Positions 44,493 through 54,384 of a stretch of 64,000 nt of DNA are shown one piece after another. The first letter of the stretch is position 1. Each line of letters opens with the position of its first letter. The DNA is from Thiobacillus sp. (GTDB lineage Bacteria > Pseudomonadota > Gammaproteobacteria > Burkholderiales > Thiobacillaceae). The stretch is from positions 1-64,000 of the forward strand of contig JAUYCF010000042.1 in NCBI GenBank assembly GCA_030692355.1. The letters run 5' to 3'. Both the position numbers and the translations under genes were made by a program. The notes beneath the pieces were generated by a model. It did not search any database. It saw only the letters and a program-made list of their open reading frames with translations, and was not told the origin of the DNA.

Positions 44493-45512
44493 ATGCGTAT
44501 ATTCAACAAACTGGTTCAAGCCACCTTGGCTGCGGCCTTGGGTCTGACCTTCTCGGTGAGCGCGCTGGCCGCCGACATCACGGGCGCGGGCGCAACCTTC
44601 CCTTACGCCATTTACGCCAAGTGGGCCGAAGCCTATCGGGCGGCCACCGGCAACAGGGTCAACTACCAGGCCATCGGCTCGTCGGGCGGCGTCAAGCAGA
44701 TCAAGGCCAGGACCACCAATTTTGGTGGCACGGATGCCCCGCTCAAGGACGCAGACCTGGCGGCAGCCAAACTGGTGCAGGTCCCGACCGTAATGGGGGG
44801 CGTGACCATCGTCATGAACGTTCCGGGGATTGAATCCGGCAAGCTGAAGCTGGACGGCGTTACGACCGCCGATATCTTCCGCGGCGCGATCACCAAGTGG
44901 AACGACCCCGCCATCGTCAGACTAAACCCCGGCGTTACCCTGCCGAATATGGCGATTACCTTGTCGCATCGTTCGGACGGTTCGGGCACCACCTACGCGT
45001 TCACCCACTATCTGGCCAAGCAGTCGGCGGCTTTCCTGCGCGAGGTCGGCGCAGGCAACACGGTCAACTGGCCGCGCAATGCGGTGGGTGGCAAGGGTAA
45101 CGCGGGGGTCGCGGCCAACATCCAGAAGATCAGGGGCACGATCGGTTATGTGGATATCGCCGATGCGATGAATAACAACATGAAGTACATCGCGCTGAAG
45201 AACCGTGCCGGCAACTACATTGTGCCGAGCCAGCAGGCGATTGCCGACGCGGCAGCCGGTGCCAACTTCAAGATCAAGGGTATGGCCCCCGATCTGCTGG
45301 ACCAGCCGCACAAGAACGCCTGGCCCATCACCAGCGCCACTTACATCCTGGCATATGAAAAGGGCCCCGATGCCGCCAAGCAGAAGGGCGTCGTGGACTT
45401 CTTTACCTGGTCCCTGAACAACGGTCAGGGCATGGCTGCCGATCTCGGCTTTGTGGCGCTGCCGCCCAACGTCGTGAAAATGGTCGAAGCCGAGATGACG
45501 AAGATCAAATAA
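44493..45512 (+). CDS. pstS: Phosphate ABC transporter, binding protein PstS
   Basis: 339 residues with a signal peptide (cleavage near ALA-ADITGAG), so periplasmic. Phosphate-binding motifs: TGAGATFPYAIYAKW, NYQAIGSSGGVKQI, FGGTDAPL and SHRSDGSGTTYAFTHYL. The start at ATG 44493 gives the signal peptide; a longer frame upstream is the leader. It is first in pstSCAB and probably PhoB-controlled. Confidence 0.98.
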   Translation: MRIFNKLVQATLAAALGLTFSVSALAADITGAGATFPYAIYAKWAEAYRAATGNRVNYQAIGSSGGVKQIKARTTNFGGTDAPLKDADLAAAKLVQVPTVMGGVTIVMNVPGIESGKLKLDGVTTADIFRGAITKWNDPAIVRLNPGVTLPNMAITLSHRSDGSGTTYAFTHYLAKQSAAFLREVGAGNTVNWPRNAVGGKGNAGVAANIQKIRGTIGYVDIADAMNNNMKYIALKNRAGNYIVPSQQAIADAAAGANFKIKGMAPDLLDQPHKNAWPITSATYILAYEKGPDAAKQKGVVDFFTWSLNNGQGMAADLGFVALPPNVVKMVEAEMTKIK

Positions 45513-45544
45513 GGGTTTGTCGAGCCAACTTGTCGAATGCCGGG

Positions 45545-45558
45545 GGCGGCCTGCCGCC
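45545..45558. repeat. Hairpin in pstS-pstC gap
   Basis: GGCGG-CCTG-CCGCC within the 123-bp gap. It lacks a T tract. Hairpins here usually protect the abundant pstS message or reduce read-through into pstC. Confidence 0.5.
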
Positions 45559-45635
45559 TTCGGCCTTCTACGAAAGCATCTGCCTGTTTCGGCGGGTGCT
45601 CCCGCAGATAACGATTAAACCGATAGGCACCCCCC

Positions 45636-46613
45636 GTGAGTGAGCCCAGTGTATCCGCCGGAATTGATCCGCATGCAAGGCAGGTCAGGAAATTCCGCTT
45701 GCAGGACAGATTTTTCCACCACACCACCCAGCTATTCGCCTTTGTCGTCCTGGCGGCATTGGTGGGAATTCTGGTGTCGCTCACCTACGAAGCCTGGCCC
45801 AGCATCAAGGCATTCGGCCCGTCCTTCCTGTGGACCAATATCTGGAGCGTGCCCGATGACGAGTACGGCGCACTGGCGGCCATTTACGGTACGGTCGTGA
45901 CGTCCGTGCTGGCTTTGTTGATTGCGGTGCCGATCAGTTTCGGGATTGCCCTGTTCCTGACCGAAACCTGCCCGGTGTGGTTGCGCCGCCCCCTGGGGAC
46001 CGCGATCGAATTGCTGGCAGGCATCCCCTCGATTGTTTACGGCATCTGGGGCCTGTTCGTGTTTGCGCCGCTGTTTGCCGACCATATCCAGCCCCCCCTG
46101 CAGGCGCTGCTGGGCGATGTGCCGGTGATCGGCGGCTGGTTTTCCGGCCCGCCCATCGGCGTCGGCATCCTGACGGCGAGCATTGTGCTGTCGCTGATGG
46201 TGATTCCCTTTATCGCTTCGGTCATGCGCGACGTGTTCGAAACCGTGCCGCACGTGCTGAAGGAGTCTGCTTATGGCCTGGGCTGCACCACCTGGGAAGT
46301 GGCGCGCAGTGTCGTGCTGCCTTACACCCGCGTCGGCGTCATCGGCGGCATCATGCTGGGACTGGGGCGGGCACTGGGCGAGACCATGGCGGTCACCTTC
46401 GTGATCGGCAACGCCAACCGCATCAACGGCAGCCTTTTTGCACCGGGCACCTCGATTGCATCCACCCTGGCGAACGAGTTCGGCGAGGCCGATCCCGGCC
46501 TGCATATCGCTGCCCTGTTCGAACTGGGCCTGGTGCTGTTCATCATCACCTTTGTCGTGCTGGCGATTTCGCGCTGGCTGATCAGCCGCAGCATGGGCTC
46601 GGAGGGGCTGTAG
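45636..46613 (+). CDS. pstC: Phosphate ABC transporter permease PstC
   Basis: 325 residues with six membrane helices. The permease EAA-type loop is [30 protein letters not shown], and the family segment [18 protein letters not shown] is present, along with [18 protein letters not shown]. The start is GTG 45636 with a weak ribosome site. Forms the membrane channel with PstA. Confidence 0.96.
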   Translation: MSEPSVSAGIDPHARQVRKFRLQDRFFHHTTQLFAFVVLAALVGILVSLTYEAWPSIKAFGPSFLWTNIWSVPDDEYGALAAIYGTVVTSVLALLIAVPISFGIALFLTETCPVWLRRPLGTAIELLAGIPSIVYGIWGLFVFAPLFADHIQPPLQALLGDVPVIGGWFSGPPIGVGILTASIVLSLMVIPFIASVMRDVFETVPHVLKESAYGLGCTTWEVARSVVLPYTRVGVIGGIMLGLGRALGETMAVTFVIGNANRINGSLFAPGTSIASTLANEFGEADPGLHIAALFELGLVLFIITFVVLAISRWLISRSMGSEGL

Positions 46614-46616
46614 ATC

Positions 46617-47462
46617 ATGATGAGCCTGTACACCCGCCGCATCTGGATCAACCGCATCGGCATCACCCTGTCCATGTTGGCGATGAGCATCGGGCTGATC
46701 GCGCTACTGTGGATTTTGTGGACGCTGTTTTCCAGGGGGTTTGCCGCGCTGAGCTGGGATTTGTTTACCCAGGACACGCCAGCGCCGGGTTCCGAAGGCG
46801 GCGGTCTGCGCAATGCCATCGTCGGCAGCGGTCTGATCCTGTTTTTTTCCATGCTGATCTCGACGCCGATCGGCATTCTGGCCGGGATTTATCTGGCCGA
46901 GTATGGGCGCGTCTCCAGATTTGCATCGTTCACCCGCTTCATGACCGACATCATGCTGTCGGCCCCCTCCATCGTCATCGGCCTGTTCGTGTACGCGCTG
47001 TTCGTGGTGACCACCGGCGGATTTTCCGGCTGGGCGGGGTCGCTGGCGCTGGCGCTGATTGCCATTCCGGTGGTGGTGCGCACCACCGAAAACATGCTGA
47101 AGCTGGTGCCGACCAGCCTGCGCGAAGCAGCCTTTGCGGTGGGCGCGCCACGCTGGCAGGTCTCGCTCAAGGTCACCTTGCGCGCGGTCAAATCCGGCGT
47201 GGTGACCGGCGTGCTGCTGGCGATGGCGCGCATTACCGGCGAAACCGCGCCGCTGTTGTTTACCGCGCTGAACAACCAGTTCTTCAGCACCAACATGTCC
47301 GAACCGATGGGCAACCTGCCGGTGGTGATTTTCCAGTTCGCGTTGAGCCCGTATGACAACTGGGTCAACCTGGCCTGGGGCGGGGCGCTGTTGATTGCCC
47401 TTCTGGTGTTGGCGGTCAACATCGGTGTGCGCATCGTTTTCCGCAACAAGGTCAAACGTTAA
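46617..47462 (+). CDS. pstA: Phosphate ABC transporter permease PstA
   Basis: 281 residues with six membrane helices. PstA motifs: APSIVIGLFVYALFV, LKLVPTSLREAAFAVGAPRWQVSLKVTLR-type coupling loop (cited in part) and ARITGETAPLLFTALNNQF. It starts at ATG 46617 (the next codon is also ATG), 3 bases after pstC. Confidence 0.96.
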   Translation: MMSLYTRRIWINRIGITLSMLAMSIGLIALLWILWTLFSRGFAALSWDLFTQDTPAPGSEGGGLRNAIVGSGLILFFSMLISTPIGILAGIYLAEYGRVSRFASFTRFMTDIMLSAPSIVIGLFVYALFVVTTGGFSGWAGSLALALIAIPVVVRTTENMLKLVPTSLREAAFAVGAPRWQVSLKVTLRAVKSGVVTGVLLAMARITGETAPLLFTALNNQFFSTNMSEPMGNLPVVIFQFALSPYDNWVNLAWGGALLIALLVLAVNIGVRIVFRNKVKR

Positions 47463-47480
47463 TTTCTCCGGAGCTACGCT

Positions 47481-48278
47481 GTGTTCAATCAACCCATGCC
47501 CGATCAAGCCATGCCGCCCGACGAAAATATTGCGCTGCAGGTCCGCAATCTGGATTTTTTTTACGGTGATTTCAAAGGCCTCAACAACGTCAATCTGGAT
47601 GTCGCCAACAAGAAAGTGACGGCCTTCATCGGACCCTCCGGTTGCGGAAAATCCACCTTGCTGCGCACCTTCAATCGCATGTATGACCTGTACCCGGGAC
47701 AGCGCGCCGAAGGGCAGATTATTTTTCATGGCAAGAATCTGCTCGACAAGAGCCAGGACGTAAACCTTGTACGCGCCAAGATCGGCATGGTGTTCCAGAA
47801 GCCAACGCCGTTTCCCATGACGATCTATGAAAACATTGCTTTTGGCGTGCGCCTGTATGAGCGAATGTCGAAAAGCGCAATGGACGATCGCGTCGAATGG
47901 GCGCTCAACAAGGCCGCGCTGTGGGGTGAAGTGAAGGACAAGTTGCAGCAGAACGGCCTGTCGCTTTCTGGCGGCCAGCAACAGCGCTTGTGCATCGCGC
48001 GCGCGGTCGCGGTCAAACCCGACATCGTGCTGCTGGACGAGCCGACCTCGGCGCTAGATCCGATTTCTACTGCCAAGATCGAAGAACTCATTAACGAGCT
48101 AAAGAGCGAATACACCATCGCCATCGTCACGCACAACATGCAGCAGGCCGCGCGGGTTTCCGACTTCACGGCCTTCATGTACCTGGGTGAACTCATCGAA
48201 TTCAACGAAACCGGCACGATCTTCATGCAGCCGGTCAAAAAGCAGACCGAAGACTACATTACCGGCCGATTCGGCTAA
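47481..48278 (+). CDS. pstB: Phosphate ABC transporter ATPase PstB
   Basis: 265 residues. Walker [11 protein letters not shown] loop [17 protein letters not shown], signature LSGGQQQR, Walker [14 protein letters not shown] and the switch histidine in [13 protein letters not shown]. The start is GTG 47481. It ends the pst operon here: no phoU, phoB or phoR follows, unlike many proteobacterial pst loci. Confidence 0.97.
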   Translation: MFNQPMPDQAMPPDENIALQVRNLDFFYGDFKGLNNVNLDVANKKVTAFIGPSGCGKSTLLRTFNRMYDLYPGQRAEGQIIFHGKNLLDKSQDVNLVRAKIGMVFQKPTPFPMTIYENIAFGVRLYERMSKSAMDDRVEWALNKAALWGEVKDKLQQNGLSLSGGQQQRLCIARAVAVKPDIVLLDEPTSALDPISTAKIEELINELKSEYTIAIVTHNMQQAARVSDFTAFMYLGELIEFNETGTIFMQPVKKQTEDYITGRFG

Positions 48279-48361
48279 TCTCCCGGCGCGCGCGACGTTT
48301 GGGCGGTTGACCGCCGGGCGCGTTGCGCTTACCATCGCGCACTTTTGTTTGGCAGAATCCC

Positions 48362-49108
48362 ATGCGCAAGAAGCTCGTAGCCGGTAACTGGAAAATGCAT
48401 GGCAGCCTGGCCGAAAATGCCGCGTTGCTGTCCGCACTCAAGCCTGCCTTGGCCGGTATCGAGGCCGTGGTTTGCGTGCCTTTTCCGTACCTGGCGCAGG
48501 CGCAGGCCGAACTCACCGGATCGTCGATTGCCTGGGGCGCGCAAAACGTGTCCGAGCAGACCAAGGGCGCGTTCACCGGCGAAGTGTCGGCATCCATGCT
48601 GCTCGATTTTGGCTGCACGTATGTGATCGTCGGTCATTCCGAGCGGCGCAGCCTGTACGGCGAATCCGACGCACTGGTGGCGCGCAAATACGTGGCAGCG
48701 CAGGCGGCGGGTTTGACGCCCATTCTGTGCGTCGGCGAATCGCTGGCCGAGCGCGAGTCGGGCGTGACCGAAGCGGTCGTCTCGCGTCAGCTCGATGCCG
48801 TGATTGACGCGGCAGGGGTGGCTTCGCTGGCCGGAGCCGTAATCGCCTATGAGCCGGTATGGGCGATCGGCACCGGCAAAACCGCCTCGCCGGAACAGGC
48901 GCAAGCGGTGCATGCCTTCATTCGCGGCAGGGTCGCCGCACTCGATGCAAGCGTGGCAGACCAGCTTGTCATCCAGTATGGGGGTAGCGTAAAAGCCGCG
49001 AATGCGGCAGAATTGATGGCTCAGCCCGATATCGATGGCGGCCTGATTGGCGGCGCTTCACTGGTCGCCGACGAATTCGCCGCGATTTGCCGGGCAGCAG
49101 CCAAGTAA
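48362..49108 (+). CDS. tpiA: Triosephosphate isomerase
   Basis: 248 residues. Interconverts dihydroxyacetone phosphate and glyceraldehyde 3-phosphate. Catalytic residues: Lys in [15 protein letters not shown], His in VIVGHSERR, Glu in [16 protein letters not shown], and the phosphate loop [13 protein letters not shown]. The ATG at 48362 gives the normal N-terminus. It starts a unit with secG (9 bases apart), as in many betaproteobacteria. Confidence 0.98.
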   Translation: MRKKLVAGNWKMHGSLAENAALLSALKPALAGIEAVVCVPFPYLAQAQAELTGSSIAWGAQNVSEQTKGAFTGEVSASMLLDFGCTYVIVGHSERRSLYGESDALVARKYVAAQAAGLTPILCVGESLAERESGVTEAVVSRQLDAVIDAAGVASLAGAVIAYEPVWAIGTGKTASPEQAQAVHAFIRGRVAALDASVADQLVIQYGGSVKAANAAELMAQPDIDGGLIGGASLVADEFAAICRAAAK

Positions 49109-49117
49109 GAGTCAAAT

Positions 49118-49462
49118 ATGGAAACATTGTTCTGGGTCCTTCACGTTATTGTTGCCATCACGGTCATCGCGCTGGTGTTGTTGCAGCACGGCAAGGGGGC
49201 GGACATGGGCGCGGCATTTGGCAGCGGGTCGTCCGGCAGCCTGTTCGGCGCCACGGGTTCGGCCAATTTTCTCAGCCGCAGCACTGCCGTCGTGGCGACC
49301 CTGTTTTTCCTGACCAGTCTGGGCCTGGCCTATTTCGGGCTCCAGCAACACAAACCGACCAGTGTGCTGGATCGCACAACGGTACCGGCGACCACGACGC
49401 AGCCTGCTGCGCCGGTCCCGGGCCAGAGCAACGGCTCGAAAGCGGGTGACATTCCGCAGTAA
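49118..49462 (+). CDS. secG: Protein translocase subunit SecG
   Basis: 114 residues with two membrane helices (about 4-20 and 52-71) and the family loop [34 protein letters not shown]-type (cited in part: [13 protein letters not shown]). A Pro/Thr/Gln-rich tail follows. It is an accessory subunit of SecYEG. It is followed after 32 bases by tRNA-Leu. Confidence 0.96.
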   Translation: METLFWVLHVIVAITVIALVLLQHGKGADMGAAFGSGSSGSLFGATGSANFLSRSTAVVATLFFLTSLGLAYFGLQQHKPTSVLDRTTVPATTTQPAAPVPGQSNGSKAGDIPQ

Positions 49463-49494
49463 ATCAGCAGTACTCATTGGGCGCATGCCCTTTG

Positions 49495-49579
49495 GCCGAC
49501 GTGGTGGAATTGGTAGACACGCTATCTTGAGGGGGTAGTGACTTAGGTTGTGCGAGTTCGAGTCTCGCCGTCGGCACCA
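49495..49579 (+). tRNA. tRNA-Leu (anticodon GAG)
   Basis: Acceptor GCCGACG pairs with CGTCGGC, and CCA is encoded. The D arm has GGTGG...TTGGTAGACAC, and the anticodon loop TTGAGGG within CTATC...GGTAG gives GAG. A long variable arm follows, as in leucine tRNAs, and the T arm is GCGAG-TTCGAGT-CTCGC. secG-tRNA-Leu-nuo is a conserved order. Confidence 0.96.
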
Positions 49580-49659
49580 TCAAATTTCCTGATTGATCTA
49601 TTGGCATTCAATATCAAATAAGCATTTGATTATAAAGGCAAAAATATCAATTTTTTGGC

Positions 49660-49689
49660 TTGACAGTCAATGTCCTATGCTAATAGAAT
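49660..49689 (+). promoter_or_regulatory. Promoter of nuo operon
   Basis: TTGACA (49660-49665), 18-base spacer, TAGAAT (49684-49689), in an AT-rich gap of 160 bp (49580-49739) that contrasts with its GC-rich surroundings. A TATAAT at 49695-49700 has no matching -35. Confidence 0.75.
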
Positions 49690-49739
49690 TTGCTTATAAT
49701 TAATTAACTGCCTGATATGGGCATAGTCGGAGGACCTCG

Positions 49740-50096
49740 GTGCTGGAGAACTACCTCCCCATTCTGTTGTTCATTCTGGTCGGGCTGGCCTTTGGTGTGG
49801 GTCCCATCATTGCAGGTGGCCTGCTGGCGCCGCATCGCCCCGACAGCGAAAAGCTCTCGCCCTATGAATGCGGTTTCGAGGCGTTCGAGGATGCGCGCAT
49901 GAAGTTCGACGTGCGCTACTACCTGGTTGCCATCCTGTTCATCCTGTTCGACCTGGAAATCGCCTTTCTCTTTCCTTGGGCCATCGTGCTCGAGGAAATC
50001 GGCCTGGCCGGTTTTCTCGCCATGATGGTGTTCCTCGGCATCCTGGTGATCGGCTTCATCTACGAATGGATGAAGGGGGCGCTGGAATGGGAGTAA
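49740..50096 (+). CDS. nuoA: NADH-quinone oxidoreductase subunit A
   Basis: 118 residues with three membrane helices and the conserved [40 protein letters not shown] loop (cited here as the [10 protein letters not shown] region). It is a membrane-arm subunit of complex I next to the quinone site. The start is GTG 49740 after CGGAGGACC. First gene of nuoA-N. Confidence 0.97.
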   Translation: MLENYLPILLFILVGLAFGVGPIIAGGLLAPHRPDSEKLSPYECGFEAFEDARMKFDVRYYLVAILFILFDLEIAFLFPWAIVLEEIGLAGFLAMMVFLGILVIGFIYEWMKGALEWE

Positions 50097-50121
50097 GGCT
50101 TTTGAGCCCTTGGGCGAGGGC

Positions 50122-50140
50122 CCCCATGCGCGGCATGGGG
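50122..50140 (+). repeat. Hairpin in nuoA-nuoB gap
   Basis: CCCCATGC-GCG-GCATGGGG, an 8-bp perfect stem, in the 91-bp gap between nuoA and nuoB. There is no T tract, so termination is unlikely; a role in RNA processing or stability is possible. Confidence 0.55.
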
Positions 50141-50187
50141 ATCGACCCGGCGAAAAGTCCTGTCCGCGATATTGAGAGCGTTGTGGC

Positions 50188-50664
50188 ATGAGCATCGAAG
50201 GCGTACTCGAACAGGGGTTTGTCACCGCCAAGGCTGACCAGCTGATCAACTACATGCGCACCGGCTCGATGTGGCCGATGACCTTTGGCCTGGCATGCTG
50301 CGCAGTGGAAATGATGCATGCCGGCGCCGCACGCTACGATCTCGACCGCTTCGGTATTGTGTTTCGCGGCAGTCCCAGGCAGTCCGACGTGATGATCGTG
50401 GCGGGCACGCTTTGCAACAAAATGGCCCCCGCTCTGCGCAAGGTCTACGATCAGATGGCCGAGCCGCGCTGGGTGATTTCCATGGGCTCGTGCGCCAACG
50501 GCGGCGGCTATTACCATTATTCGTACTCGGTGGTGCGCGGGTGCGACCGCATCGTGCCGGTCGATATCTATGTTCCAGGCTGCCCGCCCACGGCTGAGGC
50601 GTTGCTGTTCGGCATCATCCAGCTGCAGAACAAGATCCGCCGTACCAACACCATCGCACGCTGA
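50188..50664 (+). CDS. nuoB: NADH-quinone oxidoreductase subunit B
   Basis: 158 residues. Holds cluster N2, the last Fe-S centre before quinone. Ligands: the tandem cysteines in [28 protein letters not shown] and [16 protein letters not shown]. Length and N-terminus ([20 protein letters not shown]-type) are typical for betaproteobacteria. Confidence 0.98.
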   Translation: MSIEGVLEQGFVTAKADQLINYMRTGSMWPMTFGLACCAVEMMHAGAARYDLDRFGIVFRGSPRQSDVMIVAGTLCNKMAPALRKVYDQMAEPRWVISMGSCANGGGYYHYSYSVVRGCDRIVPVDIYVPGCPPTAEALLFGIIQLQNKIRRTNTIAR

Positions 50665-50670
50665 TAGCCC

Positions 50671-51285
50671 ATGCCCCAGACTGTGGAAGCCCTTTCTTTG
50701 TCCCTTGAGGCCGTGCTCGGCGATGCGCTGGAGCAGTCGTTCGTCCGTCTTGATGAACTGACGCTGATCGTCAAGGCGCAGCATTATGCGTCGGCGATGC
50801 GCACCCTGCGCGACCATCCCGATGGCCGCTTCGAGCAGTTGATCGACCTGTGCGGCATGGATTATTCGGGCTACGGGAGTGATGGTTACGGTGACGGATC
50901 GTGGGATGGCGCCCGCTTTGCCGTGGTGGCGCATCTGCTGTCGGTGTCGAACAATCAGCGCGTGCGCGTGCGTGTATTTTGCCCCGACGACGACTTGCCG
51001 CTGGTGGCCTCGATGGCCGACATCTGGCCGGCGGCCAACTGGTATGAGCGCGAAGCCTTCGACCTGTATGGCATCGTATTTGAGGGCCATCCCGATCTGC
51101 GCCGGCTCCTTACCGACTATGGCTTTATCGGTCATCCGTTCCGCAAGGACTTCCCGCTGTCCGGCAACGTCGAAATGCGCTACGACCCGACCCAGCGGCG
51201 AGTGATCTATCAGCCGGTATCGATCGAGCCGCGCGAAATCACGCCGCGTATCGTGCGCGACGAAAGCTACGGGGCAGGGCGCTAA
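50671..51285 (+). CDS. nuoC: NADH-quinone oxidoreductase subunit C
   Basis: 204 residues. The hydrophilic connecting subunit (30-kDa type), separate from nuoD as in betaproteobacteria. Family block: [44 protein letters not shown] (cited here as [19 protein letters not shown]). Its TAA overlaps the ATG of the mini-ORF that copies the nuoD start. Confidence 0.97.
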   Translation: MPQTVEALSLSLEAVLGDALEQSFVRLDELTLIVKAQHYASAMRTLRDHPDGRFEQLIDLCGMDYSGYGSDGYGDGSWDGARFAVVAHLLSVSNNQRVRVRVFCPDDDLPLVASMADIWPAANWYEREAFDLYGIVFEGHPDLRRLLTDYGFIGHPFRKDFPLSGNVEMRYDPTQRRVIYQPVSIEPREITPRIVRDESYGAGR

Positions 51286-51347
51286 TGGCTGAAATTCGCA
51301 ACTATGCTGGATTAATGAGTGTCGTCCCGGAGCGTTCACATGGCTGA
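51285..51347 (+). CDS. 20-codon mini-ORF copying the nuoD start
   Basis: It begins at an ATG overlapping the nuoC stop, reads [20 protein letters not shown] and ends with a TGA that lies across the nuoD start (ATGGCTGA). Its first seven residues are identical to the first seven of NuoD, with three synonymous changes. It looks like a partial duplication of the nuoD 5' end that now couples nuoC and nuoD translation. Expression is not proven. Confidence 0.5.
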   Translation: MAEIRNYAGLMSVVPERSHG

Positions 51348-52593
51348 AATCCGGAACTACACGATGAACTTCGGGCCGCAGCATCCGGCCGCGCACGGCG
51401 TGCTGCGCCTGGTGCTGGAGCTTGACGGCGAGGTGATCCAGCGCGCCGACCCGCACATCGGCCTGCTGCACCGCGCCACCGAAAAGCTGGCCGAGCACAA
51501 GACCTTCCTGCAGTCGGTGCCCTACATGGACCGCCTCGACTACGTGTCGATGATGGTCAATGAGCACGCCTACGTGATGGCGATCGAGAAGCTGCTCGGC
51601 ATCGGGGTGCCGGAGCGCGCGCAGTATATCCGCGTGATGTTCGACGAAATCACCCGCGTGCTGAATCACCTGCTGTGGCTGGGCGCGCACGCGCTCGACG
51701 TCGGCGCGATGACGGTTTTTTTGTATGCCTTCCGCGAGCGCGAGGACCTGATGGACTGCTACGAGGCGGTCTCGGGTGCGCGCCTGCATGCGGCCTACTA
51801 CCGTCCCGGCGGCGTCTACCGCGACCTGCCGGACACGATGCCTCAGTATGCGGCGCAGCACACCCGCAACGAGGCGACGATGAAGTCGATGAACGCCAAC
51901 CGCCAGGGTTCTCTGCTCGACTTCATCGAGGATTTCACCCTGCGCTTCCCGACTTATGTCGACGAATACGAGACGCTGCTGACCGATAACCGCATCTGGA
52001 AGCAACGCACCGTCGGTATCGGCGTGGTGTCGCCCGAGCGCGCGCTGGCACTGGGCTTCACCGGCCCCATGCTGCGCGGCTCCGGCGTCGAGTGGGATCT
52101 GCGCAAGAAACGGCCCTACGAAGTCTACGACCGCATGGATTTCGACATCCCGGTCGGCACCAATGGCGATTGCTATGACCGCTACCTGGTGCGGGTCGAA
52201 GAAATGCGGCAGTCCAACCGCATCATTAGGCAGTGCGTCGACTGGCTGCGCAGGAATCCGGGCCCGGTCATCGTGGAAAACCACAAGGTCGCGCCGCCGT
52301 CGCGGATCGGCATGAAGCAGAACATGGAAGAGCTGATCCATCACTTCAAGCTATTCACCGAGGGCATGCACGTGCCGGCGGGCGAGGCCTACGCCGCGGT
52401 CGAGCATCCCAAGGGCGAGTTCGGCATTTATCTGGTGTCGGACGGCGCCAACAAACCCTATCGTCTGAAAATCCGCGCGCCGGGCTATGCGCATCTGGCG
52501 GCACTCGATGAAATGAGCCGCGGCCACATGATCGCCGACGTCGTCGCCATCATCGGCACGCAGGATATTGTTTTCGGGGAGATCGACCGCTGA
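51340..52593 (+). CDS. nuoD: NADH-quinone oxidoreductase subunit D
   Basis: 417 residues. The 49-kDa subunit forming the quinone pocket with NuoB. It starts [20 protein letters not shown], with the conserved quinone-site histidines and later [24 protein letters not shown] and KAPGF-like [16 protein letters not shown] 51340 gives the family N-terminus. An upstream in-frame ATG (51319) is not favoured. It overlaps nuoE by one base. Confidence 0.97.
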   Translation: MAEIRNYTMNFGPQHPAAHGVLRLVLELDGEVIQRADPHIGLLHRATEKLAEHKTFLQSVPYMDRLDYVSMMVNEHAYVMAIEKLLGIGVPERAQYIRVMFDEITRVLNHLLWLGAHALDVGAMTVFLYAFREREDLMDCYEAVSGARLHAAYYRPGGVYRDLPDTMPQYAAQHTRNEATMKSMNANRQGSLLDFIEDFTLRFPTYVDEYETLLTDNRIWKQRTVGIGVVSPERALALGFTGPMLRGSGVEWDLRKKRPYEVYDRMDFDIPVGTNGDCYDRYLVRVEEMRQSNRIIRQCVDWLRRNPGPVIVENHKVAPPSRIGMKQNMEELIHHFKLFTEGMHVPAGEAYAAVEHPKGEFGIYLVSDGANKPYRLKIRAPGYAHLAALDEMSRGHMIADVVAIIGTQDIVFGEIDR

Positions 52594-53093
52594 TGGCCAA
52601 TCCTGATTCAAACAGCCTTCGGCTGAGTCAAGAATCGCTCGCGCTGATTGACGCCGAGGTCGCCAAATACCCCGCCGACCGGAAGCAGTCGGCGGTCATG
52701 GCCGCGCTGCGTATCGCGCAGACTGAAAAGGGCTGGCTCAAGCCCGAACTGGTCGAGTACGTCGCAAACTATCTGGAGATACCGCCGATCGCGGCCTACG
52801 AGGTGGCGACCTTTTACAACATGTACGACACCCAGCCGGTGGGGCGTCACAAGATCACGCTGTGCACCAATCTGCCGTGCGCGCTGATGGGTGCGAACAA
52901 GATTGCCGAACACCTGAAGCAGAAACTCGGCATCGGCTTCGGCGAGACCACGGAGGATGGGCGCTACACCCTGAAGGAAGGCGAATGCATGGGAACCTGC
53001 GGCGATGCGCCGGTGTGCCTGCACAACAACCACGCCATGCATACGCACCTGACGCCCGAACAGGTGGACGAATTGCTGGATAAGCTGAAATGA
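52593..53093 (+). CDS. nuoE: NADH-quinone oxidoreductase subunit E
   Basis: 166 residues. Thioredoxin-like subunit with the N1a [2Fe-2S] cluster. The four cysteine ligands are in [12 protein letters not shown] and [13 protein letters not shown]. The N-terminal helical part has [17 protein letters not shown]. It overlaps nuoF by 4 bases. Confidence 0.97.
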   Translation: MANPDSNSLRLSQESLALIDAEVAKYPADRKQSAVMAALRIAQTEKGWLKPELVEYVANYLEIPPIAAYEVATFYNMYDTQPVGRHKITLCTNLPCALMGANKIAEHLKQKLGIGFGETTEDGRYTLKEGECMGTCGDAPVCLHNNHAMHTHLTPEQVDELLDKLK

Positions 53094-54382
53094 GCCTGCT
53101 GAAGCCCACCCCCCAGGTCTGCAGCTGGACGCAGGCGCTCGACAATCCGCGCTCGCTCGCGACCTACGTCGCCCATGGCGGCTACCAGGCGCTGCGTCGC
53201 GTGATCACGGAAAATATTTCCGGCGACGCCATCATCGCCGAGCTCAAGACCAGCGCCCTGCGCGGACGCGGCGGCGCGGGTTTTCCCACCGGCCTCAAGT
53301 GGAGCTTCATGCCGCGCGCGTTTACCGGCGACAAGTACATCGTCTGCAACAGCGACGAGGGAGAGCCGGGCACCTTCAAGGACCGCGACATCCTGCGCTA
53401 CAACCCGCACCAGCTGATCGAGGGCATGGCGATCGCCGGCTACGTGATGGGCGCGCGCGTCGGCTACAACTACATCCATGGCGAGATTTTCGATTGCTAC
53501 CGGATCTTCGAGGCCGCGCTGCAGGAAGCGCGCGAAGCCGGCTATCTTGGCGACAAGCTGTTCGGCACCGACTTCTGCTTCCAGCTGCATGCGCACCACG
53601 GCTACGGCGCCTATATCTGCGGCGAGGAAACCGCGCTGCTGGAATCGATCGAAGGCAAGAAGGGCCAGCCGCGCTTCAAGCCGCCGTTCCCGGCGAGCTT
53701 CGGCCTGTACGGCAAACCGACCACTATCAACAACACCGAGACGCTGGCCTCGGTGCCGTGGATCATGCAGCACGGCGGCCAGGCATTCCTCGAGCTCGGC
53801 AAGCCCAACAACGGCGGCTCCAAGCTGTTTTCGGTTTCCGGGCACGTCAACAAGCCGGGCAACTACGAAGTACCGCTCGGCACGCCGTTTTCCGCACTGC
53901 TGGAGATGGCGGGCGGGGTGCGTAGCGGCCATAAATTGAAGGCCGTCATTCCGGGCGGGTCAAGCGCGCCGGTGCTGCCGGCCGACATCATGATGGGCTG
54001 CACCATGGACTTCGATTCCATCTCCAAGGCGGGCTCCATGCTGGGTTCCGGCGCGGTCATCGTGATGGACGAAACCGTGTGCATGGTGCGTGCGCTGGAG
54101 CGGCTATCCTATTTTTATTTCGAGGAATCGTGTGGCCAGTGCACGCCATGCCGCGAAGGCACCGGCTGGATGTATCGCGTGATTCACCGCATCGAACACG
54201 GACAGGGCCGGCCGGAAGACATCGATCTGCTCAACAGCGTGGCGGGACGCATAGGCGGCCATACCATTTGCGCACTGGGCGACGCAGCGGCACTGCCGGT
54301 GCAAAGCTTTCTCAAACATTTTGGCCATGAGTTCGAGCACCACATCGAACACAAGTGCTGCATGGCCGGAACGGAACAGTAA
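53090..54382 (+). CDS. nuoF: NADH-quinone oxidoreductase subunit F
   Basis: 430 residues. Binds NADH, FMN and cluster N3. Motifs: [16 protein letters not shown] (FMN/NADH), [31 protein letters not shown] and the [4Fe-4S] site [12 protein letters not shown] with a distant cysteine in [10 protein letters not shown]. Electron entry point of complex I. Confidence 0.98.
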   Translation: MSLLKPTPQVCSWTQALDNPRSLATYVAHGGYQALRRVITENISGDAIIAELKTSALRGRGGAGFPTGLKWSFMPRAFTGDKYIVCNSDEGEPGTFKDRDILRYNPHQLIEGMAIAGYVMGARVGYNYIHGEIFDCYRIFEAALQEAREAGYLGDKLFGTDFCFQLHAHHGYGAYICGEETALLESIEGKKGQPRFKPPFPASFGLYGKPTTINNTETLASVPWIMQHGGQAFLELGKPNNGGSKLFSVSGHVNKPGNYEVPLGTPFSALLEMAGGVRSGHKLKAVIPGGSSAPVLPADIMMGCTMDFDSISKAGSMLGSGAVIVMDETVCMVRALERLSYFYFEESCGQCTPCREGTGWMYRVIHRIEHGQGRPEDIDLLNSVAGRIGGHTICALGDAAALPVQSFLKHFGHEFEHHIEHKCCMAGTEQ

Positions 54383-54384
54383 CC

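Noticed and set aside
49495-49739. tRNA-Leu and the AT-rich gap after it as an island attachment site
   Set aside because: No integrase, direct repeat of the tRNA end or foreign genes follow; the AT-rich stretch contains the nuo promoter and the gene order is conserved.
50056-52344. 762-codon open frame on the minus strand across nuoA-nuoD
   Set aside because: It lies antisense to four certain complex I genes, its His/Arg/Val-rich composition is that of a GC-rich shadow frame, and no family motif is visible.
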